Assembly (NCBI GenBank): GCA_002335495.1
Contig: DDBW01000006.1
Coordinates: 1-64,000, forward strand
DNA length: 64,000 nucleotides
Origin: Candidatus Dojkabacteria bacterium UBA2022
Lineage (GTDB): Bacteria; Patescibacteriota; Dojkabacteria; SC72
Direction: 5' to 3'
The position numbers were made by a program, and so were the translations under genes. The notes under the pieces were generated by a model. That model was given only the letters and a program-made list of their open reading frames with translations, was not told the DNA's origin and did no database searches. This document shows, piece after piece, positions 50,729 through 59,838 of the stretch; position 1 is the first letter of the stretch; every line of letters begins with the position of its first letter.

Positions 50729-52510
50729 TTTATCCTCGTCTACCCCGAAGCTCCGTTCAAGATCGTTCATAATCTCGCTTGGTAATCTAAGTCTTATGTT
50801 CAATTTGTATGGAATCATTTGTCCTTTTTTCTGCCTTCCTGCAATGATATCCTTTTTTGTCACAGGTCTTGAAAAGACAATTATGTCATGAATAATCAAT
50901 TGCAAGATATCTCTTAATTGTTCTCTGTCTTTGTACAAGTTTTCTAGCTCCTCTAGATACTTCTTTTTGAAGAGCTCAAATACTTTGTTATATCCTTCAT
51001 CTATCGTCAGATCTGCCAATCTAGATTCAAGTTCATCATAATCAGCTTTATTCTTTTTATATAGTTTATCTTCTTCATCCATTTGCTCTGTAAATTGGTT
51101 GTCAGATAGATGCCCATTTTTATGTTGAAACTTTATGCTATCTATAGTTCTGCTGTGACTATTTATTAGCCTTTTAAGAACCGATAATCTCTTATTTAAC
51201 ATCTCTTTTTCAAGTCTGCGAGATTCTAACTTTAGTTGATGGTTATATACATCTCTCGGATTTCGTATAAGCTTTTTTAGGAAATCAACAACATACTCCT
51301 CAATGCCGTAAGCTGGAAGAGGAAGGCAACTACAGTGGATAGAACTATGCTTGGGACTTTTCCTTTTACATTTGTAATAGTAAGAATACTTTCCAGTCCC
51401 TTTATTAACTAGCTTTCTTTCTCCCACCCAGTTATGTGGTTGCATGTCAATTTCAGGATTGTAACAATTTGCACATCTTAATAATCCCCTTAGTAAATAA
51501 ATACTATCACTATGCATTCCTTGATCTCTACGAGTTATTTCGTCTTTGAGTAACTTCTCCTGTACAGCTACAAAAGTCGGTTTATCAATAATTGCATCAT
51601 GTATGTGTTCGGATAGTACCCTTTCTTTATCCTTACCCTTCTTCTTTGAGTACCAATACTCACCCATATATATCTTGTTTCTCAGAATATGCTTAATGAC
51701 ATTTGAGTCCCAAAAGTATGGTTTATTAACTTTTCTTCTTTTCCCTCTATATTTCTCATGCATCTCAGCAGAAACACTTGGAGACGGAACTTTATGTTGC
51801 ATTAACCAATCAGCGATAGCCTGTCTACTTGAGTTTTCCCATAAATACATGTTAAAGATTTGTCTAATATAGTTAGCTTCCTCTTCTAGTATTACTAACT
51901 TTTTATCTAGGTCCTTCTTGTATCCATAAGGAGCATGTGACCCCATAAATACACCTTCTTTAGATGCAGAGGCTTTACCTGTATGAGTTCTTTCCATGAT
52001 ATTTTCAAGCTCAAGTTCTGCGATGACTCCTATAATCCCTAAAACTGCCTTTCCGAAAGGGTTAGTGGTATCAATACTCTCATTTGCAGAAATAAACTCA
52101 ATGTCTTTCTCGTCAAAATAATCAATTATTTCAAGAAGAACTTTTAACCTACGAGCAAATCTGTCAATTTTGTAGACAGCAACAACATCAAACGGTTTTT
52201 GTAAACCTTCTGTATTATCTATATCCGAAATCATTCTCCTGAAAGCAACTCTCTCATCCATAGGTAGAGTTCCACTCGCACCCTCATCTATATAGATATA
52301 TTGGTCGTCTATTACATTTCCCTTCTCATCCATCCCTCCGGCATAGACATATCTATCCTTTCCTTCAATAGTTTTCCCTTTAGCCTTTATAAGATTTAGA
52401 AGTGTCTCTTTTTGCATCGGAATGCCGAACTTTTCTACTTGTTCATCGGTTGAAACCCTTATATACAAGGCAACTCTTTTAACATTTTCTTGGTCAAATC
52501 TGTTTTGCAT
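50714..52510 (-). CDS. Large serine recombinase (integrase of the tRNA-Val element)
   Basis: 598 residues. Residues 1-165 are the resolvase catalytic domain with nucleophile Ser20 in 'VALYIRVSTDEQ', 'YIDEGASGTLPMDERVAFRRMI' and 'YKIDRFARRL'. About 185-290 is the Recombinase domain ('GYKKDLDKKLVILEEEANYIRQIFNMY'). About 318-385 is a zinc ribbon ('RGLLRCANCYN', 'YKCKRKSPKHSSIHCSC'). About 400-520 is a coiled coil that governs integration versus excision. Such enzymes integrate DNA at short att cores without a host factor. The final codons (K-W-W-A-I-stop) are read from the 3' end of tRNA-Val, i.e. from the att core itself. Confidence 0.95.
   Translation of the reverse strand: MQNRFDQENVKRVALYIRVSTDEQVEKFGIPMQKETLLNLIKAKGKTIEGKDRYVYAGGMDEKGNVIDDQYIYIDEGASGTLPMDERVAFRRMISDIDNTEGLQKPFDVVAVYKIDRFARRLKVLLEIIDYFDEKDIEFISANESIDTTNPFGKAVLGIIGVIAELELENIMERTHTGKASASKEGVFMGSHAPYGYKKDLDKKLVILEEEANYIRQIFNMYLWENSSRQAIADWLMQHKVPSPSVSAEMHEKYRGKRRKVNKPYFWDSNVIKHILRNKIYMGEYWYSKKKGKDKERVLSEHIHDAIIDKPTFVAVQEKLLKDEITRRDQGMHSDSIYLLRGLLRCANCYNPEIDMQPHNWVGERKLVNKGTGKYSYYYKCKRKSPKHSSIHCSCLPLPAYGIEEYVVDFLKKLIRNPRDVYNHQLKLESRRLEKEMLNKRLSVLKRLINSHSRTIDSIKFQHKNGHLSDNQFTEQMDEEDKLYKKNKADYDELESRLADLTIDEGYNKVFELFKKKYLEELENLYKDREQLRDILQLIIHDIIVFSRPVTKKDIIAGRQKKGQMIPYKLNIRLRLPSEIMNDLERSFGVDEDKWWAI
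50719..50731 (+). other. Attachment core, tRNA side (attL)
   Basis: TCGCCCACCATTT, the 3' end of tRNA-Val plus three bases, is an exact 13-base direct repeat of 62191-62203. It lies inside both the tRNA gene and the end of the recombinase gene. Confidence 0.8.
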
Positions 52511-52546
52511 CTTTAATACAATGACTTCTCCCCGAAGTATATATAA

Positions 52547-52939
52547 TTATTTCTTTCCTCTGGTTTTCATCAATAGGGTATGAAGTAGTCTTTTATCATT
52601 TTCTTCAATTGAAGTTACAACTACCTCCATCTCCAATACTTTATTGTTACTTTCTACTTTGAGCTTTTTATTTACCTTTTTGTAAAGTAACTTCCCATTG
52701 GAATCAGTAGCCTTTGCATTATCAACATAGTCAGGAAGTACTCCAAACATACTTTCCTTGCCCTTCCAATCCGATGATTCTATCCAATGTGTAAGATCCA
52801 TTTCTTTTTGGGAAGTAATTTCAATATAGATATACTCTCCATTATTGTCTTTAATTGCCTTCATTGGATATTGGGAGTTTTTTGGGGGAGAATCGTGTAC
52901 TTTTGAGAAAAGTTGTTTTATTTCGCTTCTTGTTTTCAT
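52547..52939 (-). CDS. Hypothetical element protein, 130 residues
   Basis: A lysine-rich soluble protein ('MKTRSEIKQLFSKVHDSPPKNSQ', 'YKKVNKKLKVESNNKVLEMEVVVTSIEEN'). No family recognised. It lies just upstream of the recombinase on the same strand (36 bases), so it is probably in its operon and could assist or regulate it, for example as a directionality factor (speculative, from position and size only). Confidence 0.5.
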   Translation of the reverse strand: MKTRSEIKQLFSKVHDSPPKNSQYPMKAIKDNNGEYIYIEITSQKEMDLTHWIESSDWKGKESMFGVLPDYVDNAKATDSNGKLLYKKVNKKLKVESNNKVLEMEVVVTSIEENDKRLLHTLLMKTRGKK

Positions 52940-53061
52940 GAATATATATTACTTGACGGAGTGTCAACATGCAATGCACCACGAAGTCCATTATCTGCTG
53001 GAGGTTGGTGATACAACATAATTATATATTCAGTTTCCGGGTAACTATGGTATATTTACAT

Positions 53062-53664
53062 ATGGCTACTGCCCGTCAAATAAAAGCTATAGAAAAATTA
53101 TCAGATTTTATCAGAAACACAAAAGGTACAAAGATTCCTTTCAAAACACTTGGAGAAATACTCCGAGAAGCAGGTTACTCTGATAGTGTTTCTAAATCCC
53201 CTCAAAGGGTAACTGAGAGAAAGGGATGGAATGAGTTAATGAGTGAATACTTTCCGGAGAAAGATTTAATTGACTTGCACAAACGAATATTAAATAAGTC
53301 TGAGTCGTTCAGGTATAAAGATAAAGTCGTTAAAACAAATCAGCCACATTCGGATGCAAAATATGCCTTAGATATGTACTACAAATTGAAAGGAGCATAC
53401 AAGTACGATCCTGAAAAAGTTGCTTATCAAAAACCACATCCTGGCTTTGAGTTTTTCCAAACGGATATAGCATGTGAGTTCTGGTTGCATAACAGATATT
53501 TCAGAAACTTTCTAAAAGCTAAAGAATTGAATGTTCCAATGACACATCCTGATGCAGGAAGAGACCTGGATCATATAGTGATTAGAGGATATGCAGAGGA
53601 TTACTCTTACGAAGATGTTGTTCAAATGTTCATTGAGAAATATGAAAGAGGTGAAAGGGATTGA
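53062..53664 (+). CDS. Terminase-small-subunit-like DNA-binding protein
   Basis: About 200 residues from ATG 53062; TATATT ends 5 bases before it, and earlier in-frame starts (53047, 52969) run through the promoter. The N-terminal third ('TARQIKAIEKLSDFIRNTKGTKIPFKTLGEILREAGYSDSVSKSPQRVTERKGWNELM') looks like the helix-turn-helix of phage terminase small subunits, in which A-G-Y-S is common. The rest is unassigned ('FFQTDIACEFWLHNRYFRNFLKAKELNVPMTH'). No large terminase, portal or capsid gene is present, so this may be a phage relic or an unrelated HTH protein. Confidence 0.5.
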   Translation: MATARQIKAIEKLSDFIRNTKGTKIPFKTLGEILREAGYSDSVSKSPQRVTERKGWNELMSEYFPEKDLIDLHKRILNKSESFRYKDKVVKTNQPHSDAKYALDMYYKLKGAYKYDPEKVAYQKPHPGFEFFQTDIACEFWLHNRYFRNFLKAKELNVPMTHPDAGRDLDHIVIRGYAEDYSYEDVVQMFIEKYERGERD

Positions 53665-53669
53665 AAATC

Positions 53670-54314
53670 TTAGGGTTTTAGAAATAGATCAGCAAGAACA
53701 TATGTTCTACTAAATGACTTTTGCCCTTCTTTCGTTTTTAAGACAATCTCAACATCAATCTCAGGAGTTTCTTCGCTATAAACTTTAGTGTCATATATTT
53801 TTCTATCCGATTCCTCCCTAAGTGCCAAAGTTGAAAATACTCTAATCCATTTTTCAAAATGTTCAGAAGTATTAGCATTAACTTTAACCGGTAGGTTCAG
53901 TCTATTACTCGCACTGCCTTTTATTTTCCCGTACCAATCCAACTTCCTACCATTGATAATAATTCTTTCAATGTATATATCGTAATCACTGTAATTATGA
54001 ATATAGTAGGGAATCTTATACTCAGTTTCGTTTGTTCGTGAGTATGATACAAAACTTGTTCCTTTCCTTATCTGTTCGTATTCAACTTCAATATCAAATA
54101 TTTTATATCGCAAATAAACTTTGTATGTGGAGTAAAATAGAAAAATAAAAGCAGAAAACAGGAGGATTAGGTTACTGTATTTTTGGACTAACAATGAGTA
54201 CACAGAAGCACTCATCCCACTAAAAAGTATTACATACTGAATCCAATCAACCCCGTCCTTCCAAAATATCAAAACTTCGGAGAGATATTTCAAAAACTTT
54301 TGATAATTCTTCAT
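53670..54314 (-). CDS. Membrane protein with extracytoplasmic or cytosolic beta domain
   Basis: 214 residues. Two adjacent membrane helices at about 24-40 and 46-66 ('YVILFSGMSASVYSLL', 'LILLFSAFIFLFYSTYKVYL') are followed by a ~145-residue beta-sandwich-like domain ('YKIPYYIHNYSDYDIYIERIIINGRKLDWYG', 'IDVEIVLKTKEGQKSFSRTYVLADLF'). No known family. Convergent with the terminase-like gene. Confidence 0.55.
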   Translation of the reverse strand: MKNYQKFLKYLSEVLIFWKDGVDWIQYVILFSGMSASVYSLLVQKYSNLILLFSAFIFLFYSTYKVYLRYKIFDIEVEYEQIRKGTSFVSYSRTNETEYKIPYYIHNYSDYDIYIERIIINGRKLDWYGKIKGSASNRLNLPVKVNANTSEHFEKWIRVFSTLALREESDRKIYDTKVYSEETPEIDVEIVLKTKEGQKSFSRTYVLADLFLKP

Positions 54315-54350
54315 CTGTTGGATTGTACTCTAAAAGGTCTTTTAGAACAA

Positions 54351-54566
54351 TTATAATCCTTCGGTCAGTTTACTGACTGTAATTCCAATAGCCTTTGCAA
54401 TACTGTAGACAACTGATAGGGAGGGACTAACCGTTCCTCTTTCAATTCTACCTATATAATTACTACTCACATTTGCCTTAAATGCTAACTTCTCTTGTGT
54501 TAATCCTGCCTTAGTTCTTGCTTTTCTAAGTAAAGCACCAAACTTTTTCTCTATTTGATTTGCCAT
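54351..54566 (-). CDS. XRE-family helix-turn-helix repressor
   Basis: 71 residues, essentially one HTH_3 domain: 'FGALLRKARTKAGLTQEKLAFKANVSSNYIGRIERGTVSPSLSVVYSIAKAIGITVSKL'. The recognition helix is 'VSSNYIGRIERG'. Likely the element's master repressor. It points away from the large plus-strand block starting at 54656, with 90 bases between them that should hold its operators. Confidence 0.92.
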   Translation of the reverse strand: MANQIEKKFGALLRKARTKAGLTQEKLAFKANVSSNYIGRIERGTVSPSLSVVYSIAKAIGITVSKLTEGL

Positions 54567-54655
54567 ATCTAAAGATTATGCAATCACAGCCCTATAGACA
54601 ACGAGCTATCTACACGGTACAATCTGCATGGCTAAGTTAAATAAATGCAGTTAAG

Positions 54656-54898
54656 ATGGATATATTTCTAACAATTCTCAAGTGGGTTATTGGATTGATA
54701 ATTCCGTTAATAGTTAGATATTTAGTCATTAAAAAATCTGTTACAAAATGGGTTGCAATTGGGATACTTGTTGTAAATTGGTTCATTTGTGCCTTCCTTT
54801 ACTTTTCACTCCTTGAATCCATGGATGTTATGGCTGATGTTGGAGTACCAATTTTTGTGATTATTTCATTTGCAGGGTATTCAATTCTTACCAATTAA
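54656..54898 (+). CDS. Small three-helix membrane protein
   Basis: 80 residues, nearly all hydrophobic helices ('ILKWVIGLIIPLIVRYLVI', 'WVAIGILVVNWFICAFLYFSLL', 'VGVPIFVIISFAGYSIL'). No motif. First gene of a plus-strand set that continues after 3 bases with another membrane protein. Confidence 0.55.
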   Translation: MDIFLTILKWVIGLIIPLIVRYLVIKKSVTKWVAIGILVVNWFICAFLYFSLLESMDVMADVGVPIFVIISFAGYSILTN

Positions 54899-54901
54899 AG
54901 T

Positions 54902-55465
54902 ATGAAATGGTTTTGGGTTATATTAACAACTATCTTGCTATCAATCCTTTCCGGAGCATTCTACTGGTTTGCATATAGACCATATGAGATCAAAAGGGAT
55001 TGTTCGGTCGTAAGCGAAATTAGTAAAGAAATAAGGGAAATTACAACTCAAGATGTACACGAAAGTATCAGATTGAATAATCTTTGTAATCAATTCACTG
55101 AAAGATATGCAAAAACTTACTACAATTGTTTACAGGAAAAGAAGAAAAACTATATTAAGACAAGTACAGAAGATTCAGAATTATGGAAATCGTGCGATGA
55201 AATAGAAAAAGTATGCAGGAAGGAATTAAATAAAGAAACAAGCAACAAATACGACTTCCTATTCAGTAGATTGACTCAACCTACATGTGAACGAGAAGAT
55301 CAGACAAAAAAGAATCGTTTCTACGATTACTACTACGAAAACGGGATTTACTGTAACGAAAGCTTCCCTGTACTTAAAGAAAGAGATGGCGAACAAGAAA
55401 AGACCCTAAAAAGAGATGCAACTAACGAAGAGTATCAAAAGTGCCTTAGAAACAATGGACTATAG
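54902..55465 (+). CDS. Anchored cysteine-containing hypothetical protein
   Basis: 187 residues. An N-terminal signal anchor ('FWVILTTILLSILSGAFYWFAY') precedes a ~160-residue, highly charged helical domain with eight cysteines, e.g. 'KRDCSVVSEI', 'LNNLCNQF', 'YYNCLQEKKKN', 'WKSCDEIEKVCRKEL', 'PTCERED', 'YCNESF' and 'YQKCLRNN'. This is consistent with disulfides outside the cell. Function unknown. Likely co-transcribed with the small membrane gene before it. Confidence 0.55.
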   Translation: MKWFWVILTTILLSILSGAFYWFAYRPYEIKRDCSVVSEISKEIREITTQDVHESIRLNNLCNQFTERYAKTYYNCLQEKKKNYIKTSTEDSELWKSCDEIEKVCRKELNKETSNKYDFLFSRLTQPTCEREDQTKKNRFYDYYYENGIYCNESFPVLKERDGEQEKTLKRDATNEEYQKCLRNNGL

Positions 55466-55510
55466 GGATATTTAGGTATAAAATCGTTAATAAACTTTTA
55501 TCAAATTACT

Positions 55511-56494
55511 GTGGCAGTAACAAAGTGTCCAAAATGCGATCATTCACTTGAAGTAGATACACCCGGTAAGTATAAATGCCCTGAATGTAAAAGCCTTTTT
55601 ACATACGAAGGGAAAGACATTCCTAGAAAAGCAGAGAAAATCTCTGACAAGAAATCCTCAAATGTAGGATGTGGGACAATAATTATTATCTTTCTCGCAT
55701 TAGGTGTTATTGGAGCATTTATTTCTGCTGTACAAGAAGCCCTTACTCCTGCAAGTTTTACCCTGAATGGAAGGGATGAGAGAGTCGCATCTACACCTAC
55801 AACTACATTAACTTTTGAATGTGTAAAGATTGATTCTGTTAAAATAAACGATACTCTTTTGAGAGAAAGTGAGAAAGAGGGTTTATGCGATACAGGTTAT
55901 GAAATATCCTTGAAGGACGGTAAAAACGAATATAAGGTACAGGCACTTGGAGATGATAAAACCTTTCAGGAAACCGTAACAATTTCATTTGATAAAAAGG
56001 CTTACGATAAAGCACAGGCAGAAATCGCTAAAAAGAAGAAAGAAGCAGAGGCGAAAAAGAAAGCGGAAGAGGAAGCTAAACTAAATGCACTTGCAAAAGA
56101 TTATTGCTCACAAAGAAAAAGCGATATTAGAAAGTATCCAACACTAAAAATTGATGGCTCAAGCTATATTATGGAGTTTAATACCGCAAAACAAGGGAGA
56201 TACTTAACCCAGACAGACTGCAAAAATAGAATAACTCAATTGCTCAAGTTAGCTGAAAAGGATGGGACTGTTATTTCAGATAGTAGAATGAAAGACATAA
56301 TCCAGAAGAAACATTGGATTGGAATGAGGGACTATCAATTTGTTATCTCGGTAGGTAATCCTGACGACATTAACAGTTCCAACTATGGTTCGTACAAGAG
56401 TGACCAGTATGTATACCACAAAGATTCATATGGAATAAGTGCATATTATGTCTATTTTGATGATGGAAAACTTTCAAGTACTCAAGACTTTTGA
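55511..56494 (+). CDS. Zinc-ribbon membrane protein with extracytoplasmic domain
   Basis: 327 residues from GTG. Residues 1-30 form a zinc ribbon ('VTKCPKCDHSLEVDTPGKYKCPECKSLFTY'). About 55-75 is a membrane helix ('GCGTIIIIFLALGVIGAFISAV'). A beta domain, a Lys/Glu/Ala coiled coil (about 170-200) and a C-terminal domain ending in 'GISAYYVYFDDGKLSSTQDF' follow. The ribbon faces the cytosol and the rest the outside. The end overlaps the next gene (ATGA), and both begin with the same ribbon-plus-helix module, so they are partners or duplicates. Function unknown. Confidence 0.65.
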   Translation: MAVTKCPKCDHSLEVDTPGKYKCPECKSLFTYEGKDIPRKAEKISDKKSSNVGCGTIIIIFLALGVIGAFISAVQEALTPASFTLNGRDERVASTPTTTLTFECVKIDSVKINDTLLRESEKEGLCDTGYEISLKDGKNEYKVQALGDDKTFQETVTISFDKKAYDKAQAEIAKKKKEAEAKKKAEEEAKLNALAKDYCSQRKSDIRKYPTLKIDGSSYIMEFNTAKQGRYLTQTDCKNRITQLLKLAEKDGTVISDSRMKDIIQKKHWIGMRDYQFVISVGNPDDINSSNYGSYKSDQYVYHKDSYGISAYYVYFDDGKLSSTQDF

Positions 56495-57912
56495 TGAATA
56501 TGAAAAGGATCTCTTGTCCACAATGTAATCAGACTCTTAATATAGAAAAAGAAGGTGTATATAAATGTCCCGACTGCCAAAGTACCTTTGAATATACAAA
56601 AAAGAAAGTAAATCTCTTGGAAAAGGGAAACGGTAAAACATTATCTACTCAGGTAGTTACTTACTCATTATGGGTACTTTCCTTATTAGGAATACTCTTT
56701 TCCTTTGTGGTTTTAGCTACAAGTTTATTTGGAGGGTTTTTAGTACTACTTTCAGCTATTCTTATCATGCCTCCTATAAGGAATCTATATTCACAGAGAT
56801 TGAAGGTCAGATACCTACATGCACTAATCATTTCGTTTATCTTTTTTATAGTTGGTTTGGGATACATGATGAATGTATATGTAAATAGTGATGAATATAA
56901 GCAGTCAGTTGCACAACAAGAGTCGGACAAGAAACTAGAATCAGAAAGACAAAAGAGATTAGAAGCAGAGAGAATAGCAAATGAAGAAAAGAAAGAGCGA
57001 GAAAAGGCAGAAGAACTTGCAAAAAAAGAAAAAGAGGAACGAGAGAAGTTGGAGAGGCTTATTGCAGAAGCACAAGCAATAAATGAAGACTATCCAGAAG
57101 AAAAGGATGGAGTAAAGACAGATGTAAAGGGTACACAAGATGCAAATATAAGGTTAATTAATGAAACTGAAACAATTTCAGATAAAGAAACAAACGAAGA
57201 GAAAACACTAACAAAGCTACTTGATGTTATTGAAGTGGTAGATGGTGACACAATAAAAGTCTCCGAACTTGGTACATTAAGACTTATTGGCATTGATACT
57301 CCAGAAACAGTAGATCCTAGAAAACCAGTACAATGCTTTGGGAAAGAAGCATCAGATAAAGCAAAATCTTTGTTGAGTGGTAAAAAGGTTAGATTGGAGT
57401 TTGATACCTCACAAGGAAGACTTGATAAATACGGAAGGACACTTGCTTATGTATACCGTGAAGATGGATTATTTTTCAATAAAGAGATGATTAAGCAGGG
57501 CTTTGCACATGAATACACATATTCAACCCCATACAAGTACCAAAGTGAGTTTAAGAAGGCTCAGAGCGAAGCACAGGAAGCTAAGAGTGGGCTGTGGGGT
57601 AGTGCATGTAAGTGTGAGAAGGGAGAGGAAGTATCCAAGAGTTGTACCGCATGTAACCAATTGACAGTAAAGAAATACAATTGGGATTGCAGTACATATA
57701 CAGAGAAAGTTTCAAGTAGCTCATGTTCTTACAAATGTTCAACTACAACTCCGGTAGCACCTAAACCATCTTCTCCATATACATGTAATTGTAGTAAAAC
57801 TTGCTCACAAATAACTAGCTGTGCCGAAGCTCAATATCAATTAAAGACCTGTGGTTGTTCTGCTAGAGATGGAGATGATGATGGAATAGCTTGTGACTCT
57901 ATGTGTCAGTAA
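56494..57912 (+). CDS. Zinc-ribbon/membrane protein with SNase-like nuclease and Excalibur domains
   Basis: About 472 residues. Residues 1-30 are a zinc ribbon ('RISCPQCNQTLNIEKEGVYKCPDCQSTF'), then three hydrophobic segments (about 50-130), a long E/K/R coiled coil (about 140-190), and a thermonuclease domain at about 245-370: 'VIEVVDGDTIKVSELGTLRLIGIDTPET', 'GKEASDKAKSLLSGKKVRLEFD', 'DKYGRTLAYVY', with the Arg-Glu-Arg catalytic residues in place. A Cys-rich linker leads to a C-terminal Excalibur motif ('DGDDDGIACDSMC'). It should cut DNA or RNA outside the membrane in a Ca2+-dependent way, perhaps in DNA uptake, defence or nutrient scavenging. Confidence 0.85.
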   Translation: MNMKRISCPQCNQTLNIEKEGVYKCPDCQSTFEYTKKKVNLLEKGNGKTLSTQVVTYSLWVLSLLGILFSFVVLATSLFGGFLVLLSAILIMPPIRNLYSQRLKVRYLHALIISFIFFIVGLGYMMNVYVNSDEYKQSVAQQESDKKLESERQKRLEAERIANEEKKEREKAEELAKKEKEEREKLERLIAEAQAINEDYPEEKDGVKTDVKGTQDANIRLINETETISDKETNEEKTLTKLLDVIEVVDGDTIKVSELGTLRLIGIDTPETVDPRKPVQCFGKEASDKAKSLLSGKKVRLEFDTSQGRLDKYGRTLAYVYREDGLFFNKEMIKQGFAHEYTYSTPYKYQSEFKKAQSEAQEAKSGLWGSACKCEKGEEVSKSCTACNQLTVKKYNWDCSTYTEKVSSSSCSYKCSTTTPVAPKPSSPYTCNCSKTCSQITSCAEAQYQLKTCGCSARDGDDDGIACDSMCQ

Positions 57913-57972
57913 GTAGTTGATACATTGTTATGAGGTAATTGCTTTAAAGCTCAAAATAAATATAATGAATGT

Positions 57973-59115
57973 ATGGAAACCCCTTTGGTGAACCCAATAG
58001 TCTTAAAATGGGCGAGAGAGAAGAACGGCTTCACAATACAGCAAGCCTCAAAGAAATGTGGTGTTACTGAAAGTACCTATCTTTCTTGGGAAGAAGGGAA
58101 GGTTGAGATTCCAATAAGGAAACTGCCTGTTTTTGCGAAAGTCTTCAAATATACATCTGCAATTTTTTTGTTGGATGTTATACCAGAAGAGAAGTATCCG
58201 ATTGAGTTTAGAAACTTCTTTATTACATACGGAAATATAGGTAGAGAACTCAATTTAGCCATTAGATCTGCACAATATGTACAATCAATCTTGAAAGAGT
58301 TGTCTGAATACTCTGACAACAAGTTCGTGAAAAGAATATCCGAGTTGGGAGAAAAGTCTAAGAAATTTGAAGAAATTTCCACGATCCTTGAAGAATATCT
58401 AAATCTTAATTACTCTCTTCTTCACGGGCAAAGGGATCAATTCAAGGTTTTCAAGAGGTGGAAGGAATATGTTGAATCTCAGGGAATCTCCGTTATGGAG
58501 AGAGGATTTCCACAGAATGAGGCGAGGGGCTTCTTGTTATACGATGAAATAGCCCCGGTTATTGTATTGAATACAAAAGATTCTATTCATTCAAAAATAT
58601 TCTCGTTAATACATGAGCTTGCACATGTCGTCTATAGACAATCAAGCATTGATAATGAAATAACCCTGACAGAAAACAAAAAAGGTGAAATTGAAACATT
58701 GTGTAATCAAATTGCAAGTGAAATTCTTGTTCCCCCAACTATACTTGAAGAAAGAATTATCTCTGTTCAGTCCTCTCCTTTAGAGGTAGTTATTTCGGAC
58801 TTGAGCAAATATTTTTGTGTTAGTAGGGAAGTTATTGCTTATAAATTATTAGATTTGAAATACTATACAAGGTCAGTAATTGAACAATATATAGAAGAAG
58901 TAAGGCAGGAATCATTGCTATTCAAATCTAAGAAGAATAATGGAGGAGACTACTACAAAAATGTGATAGTTAACAATAGCCCATTGTATTTATTTACTGT
59001 TTTTGATGGGCTAAACAATAATAAAATCACTTTTGGTGAAGTGGTGTCAATTCTTAAAGTGAAATCAGAAAATATAACCAAATTGGAAAGAGTTCTCCTA
59101 GACTACTATGAATAA
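57973..59115 (+). CDS. XRE-ImmA/IrrE metallopeptidase regulator (antitoxin side of the pair)
   Basis: 380 residues. About 8-65 is an HTH_3 domain ('VLKWAREKNGFTIQQASKKCGVTESTYLSWEEGKVEIPIRKL'). About 165-300 is an ImmA/IrrE (DUF955) zinc peptidase with H-E-x-x-H in 'SLIHELAHVVYRQ' and a downstream Glu ('IETLCNQIASEILVP'). Such proteins cleave repressors or act as antitoxins. It overlaps the PIN-like gene by 8 bases, the standard arrangement of the COG2856-DUF4411 toxin-antitoxin type. TATAAT at 57961-57966 lies 6 bases before ATG. Confidence 0.9.
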   Translation: METPLVNPIVLKWAREKNGFTIQQASKKCGVTESTYLSWEEGKVEIPIRKLPVFAKVFKYTSAIFLLDVIPEEKYPIEFRNFFITYGNIGRELNLAIRSAQYVQSILKELSEYSDNKFVKRISELGEKSKKFEEISTILEEYLNLNYSLLHGQRDQFKVFKRWKEYVESQGISVMERGFPQNEARGFLLYDEIAPVIVLNTKDSIHSKIFSLIHELAHVVYRQSSIDNEITLTENKKGEIETLCNQIASEILVPPTILEERIISVQSSPLEVVISDLSKYFCVSREVIAYKLLDLKYYTRSVIEQYIEEVRQESLLFKSKKNNGGDYYKNVIVNNSPLYLFTVFDGLNNNKITFGEVVSILKVKSENITKLERVLLDYYE

Positions 59116-59572
59116 ATATTTACTTGATACAAATGCCTATATAGAAATTGATAGAGGTGCATCGGTTGATATGTTTCCTACTACACTGTGGGCTAGTATT
59201 GGAGATTCAATAAAGAAGGGAGAGATTTTATTACTTAAGGCCGTATATAACGAAGTTACAAAGTCTAGTGATGGATTAAGTAGCTGGATGAAAGGTTATT
59301 CAGATTTCATATACGATCACCTCGCGGATATTGATTTAATAGCAAGAGCAAAGATAATTGTAAATAAATATCCAACAATAGTTGATCCCAAAAATATCAA
59401 TGATCAAGCAGATCCATATATAATTGCTTGTGCTTATGAAAAGTCACTATGTATTGTAACGAATGAGGGTAGAAAGCATAGTAAGATAAATATCCCGTAT
59501 ATCTGTGATGAGTACAATATTAATTGTATTCAGTCATATGAGTTTATGAGAAACACTGGATGGAAGTTCTAG
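59108..59572 (+). CDS. DUF4411 PIN-like toxin
   Basis: 154 residues. 'KYLLDTNAYIEIDR' has the first PIN aspartate, 'LLLKAVYNEVTK' the glutamate, 'INDQADPYIIACAYEKSLCIVTNEG' the later aspartates, and the end 'IPYICDEYNINCIQSYEFMRNTGWKF' is typical of DUF4411. PIN proteins are Mg2+-dependent RNases, often toxins that cleave tRNA or rRNA. Translationally coupled to the upstream HTH-ImmA gene, which should neutralise or regulate it. Confidence 0.9.
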   Translation: MNKYLLDTNAYIEIDRGASVDMFPTTLWASIGDSIKKGEILLLKAVYNEVTKSSDGLSSWMKGYSDFIYDHLADIDLIARAKIIVNKYPTIVDPKNINDQADPYIIACAYEKSLCIVTNEGRKHSKINIPYICDEYNINCIQSYEFMRNTGWKF

Positions 59573-59838
59573 CCAACCATAATTGTTACTTATAGTAAGT
59601 AAAAGAACCGCATTACTGGGCTTTTTTTGGGGCAAGTAAACAAATTGTTTAACATCTCACGAGTCATATATATTATTTTTATCCTGCTTTGGGGTTCTTG
59701 CTTTTTGGGGAAATTGATATTCGCCCTTATTTCTCATAGTCTTAAGCCATCTTTTCCCTTCGCGACAATACAATTTATTGTAAATCATAACCATATGCCC
59801 TATAATATTCTATCTCAACCCGAAAGGAGGTGAGGTTA
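59573..59838 (+). promoter_or_regulatory. Promoter and Shine-Dalgarno site of the RiPP precursor
   Basis: TTGTAA (59778-59783) and TATAAT (59801-59806) are 17 bases apart, close to sigma-70 consensus. AAAGGAGGTGAGG (59823-59835), a near-perfect Shine-Dalgarno site, ends 3 bases before ATG 59839. Strong signals for a small peptide fit high precursor expression. Apart from this promoter I see no gene in the 266-base gap. Confidence 0.8.

Noticed and set aside
53062..53664. Functional prophage based on the terminase-like gene
   Set aside because: No portal, capsid, tail or large-terminase gene follows; the cargo is not phage-like.
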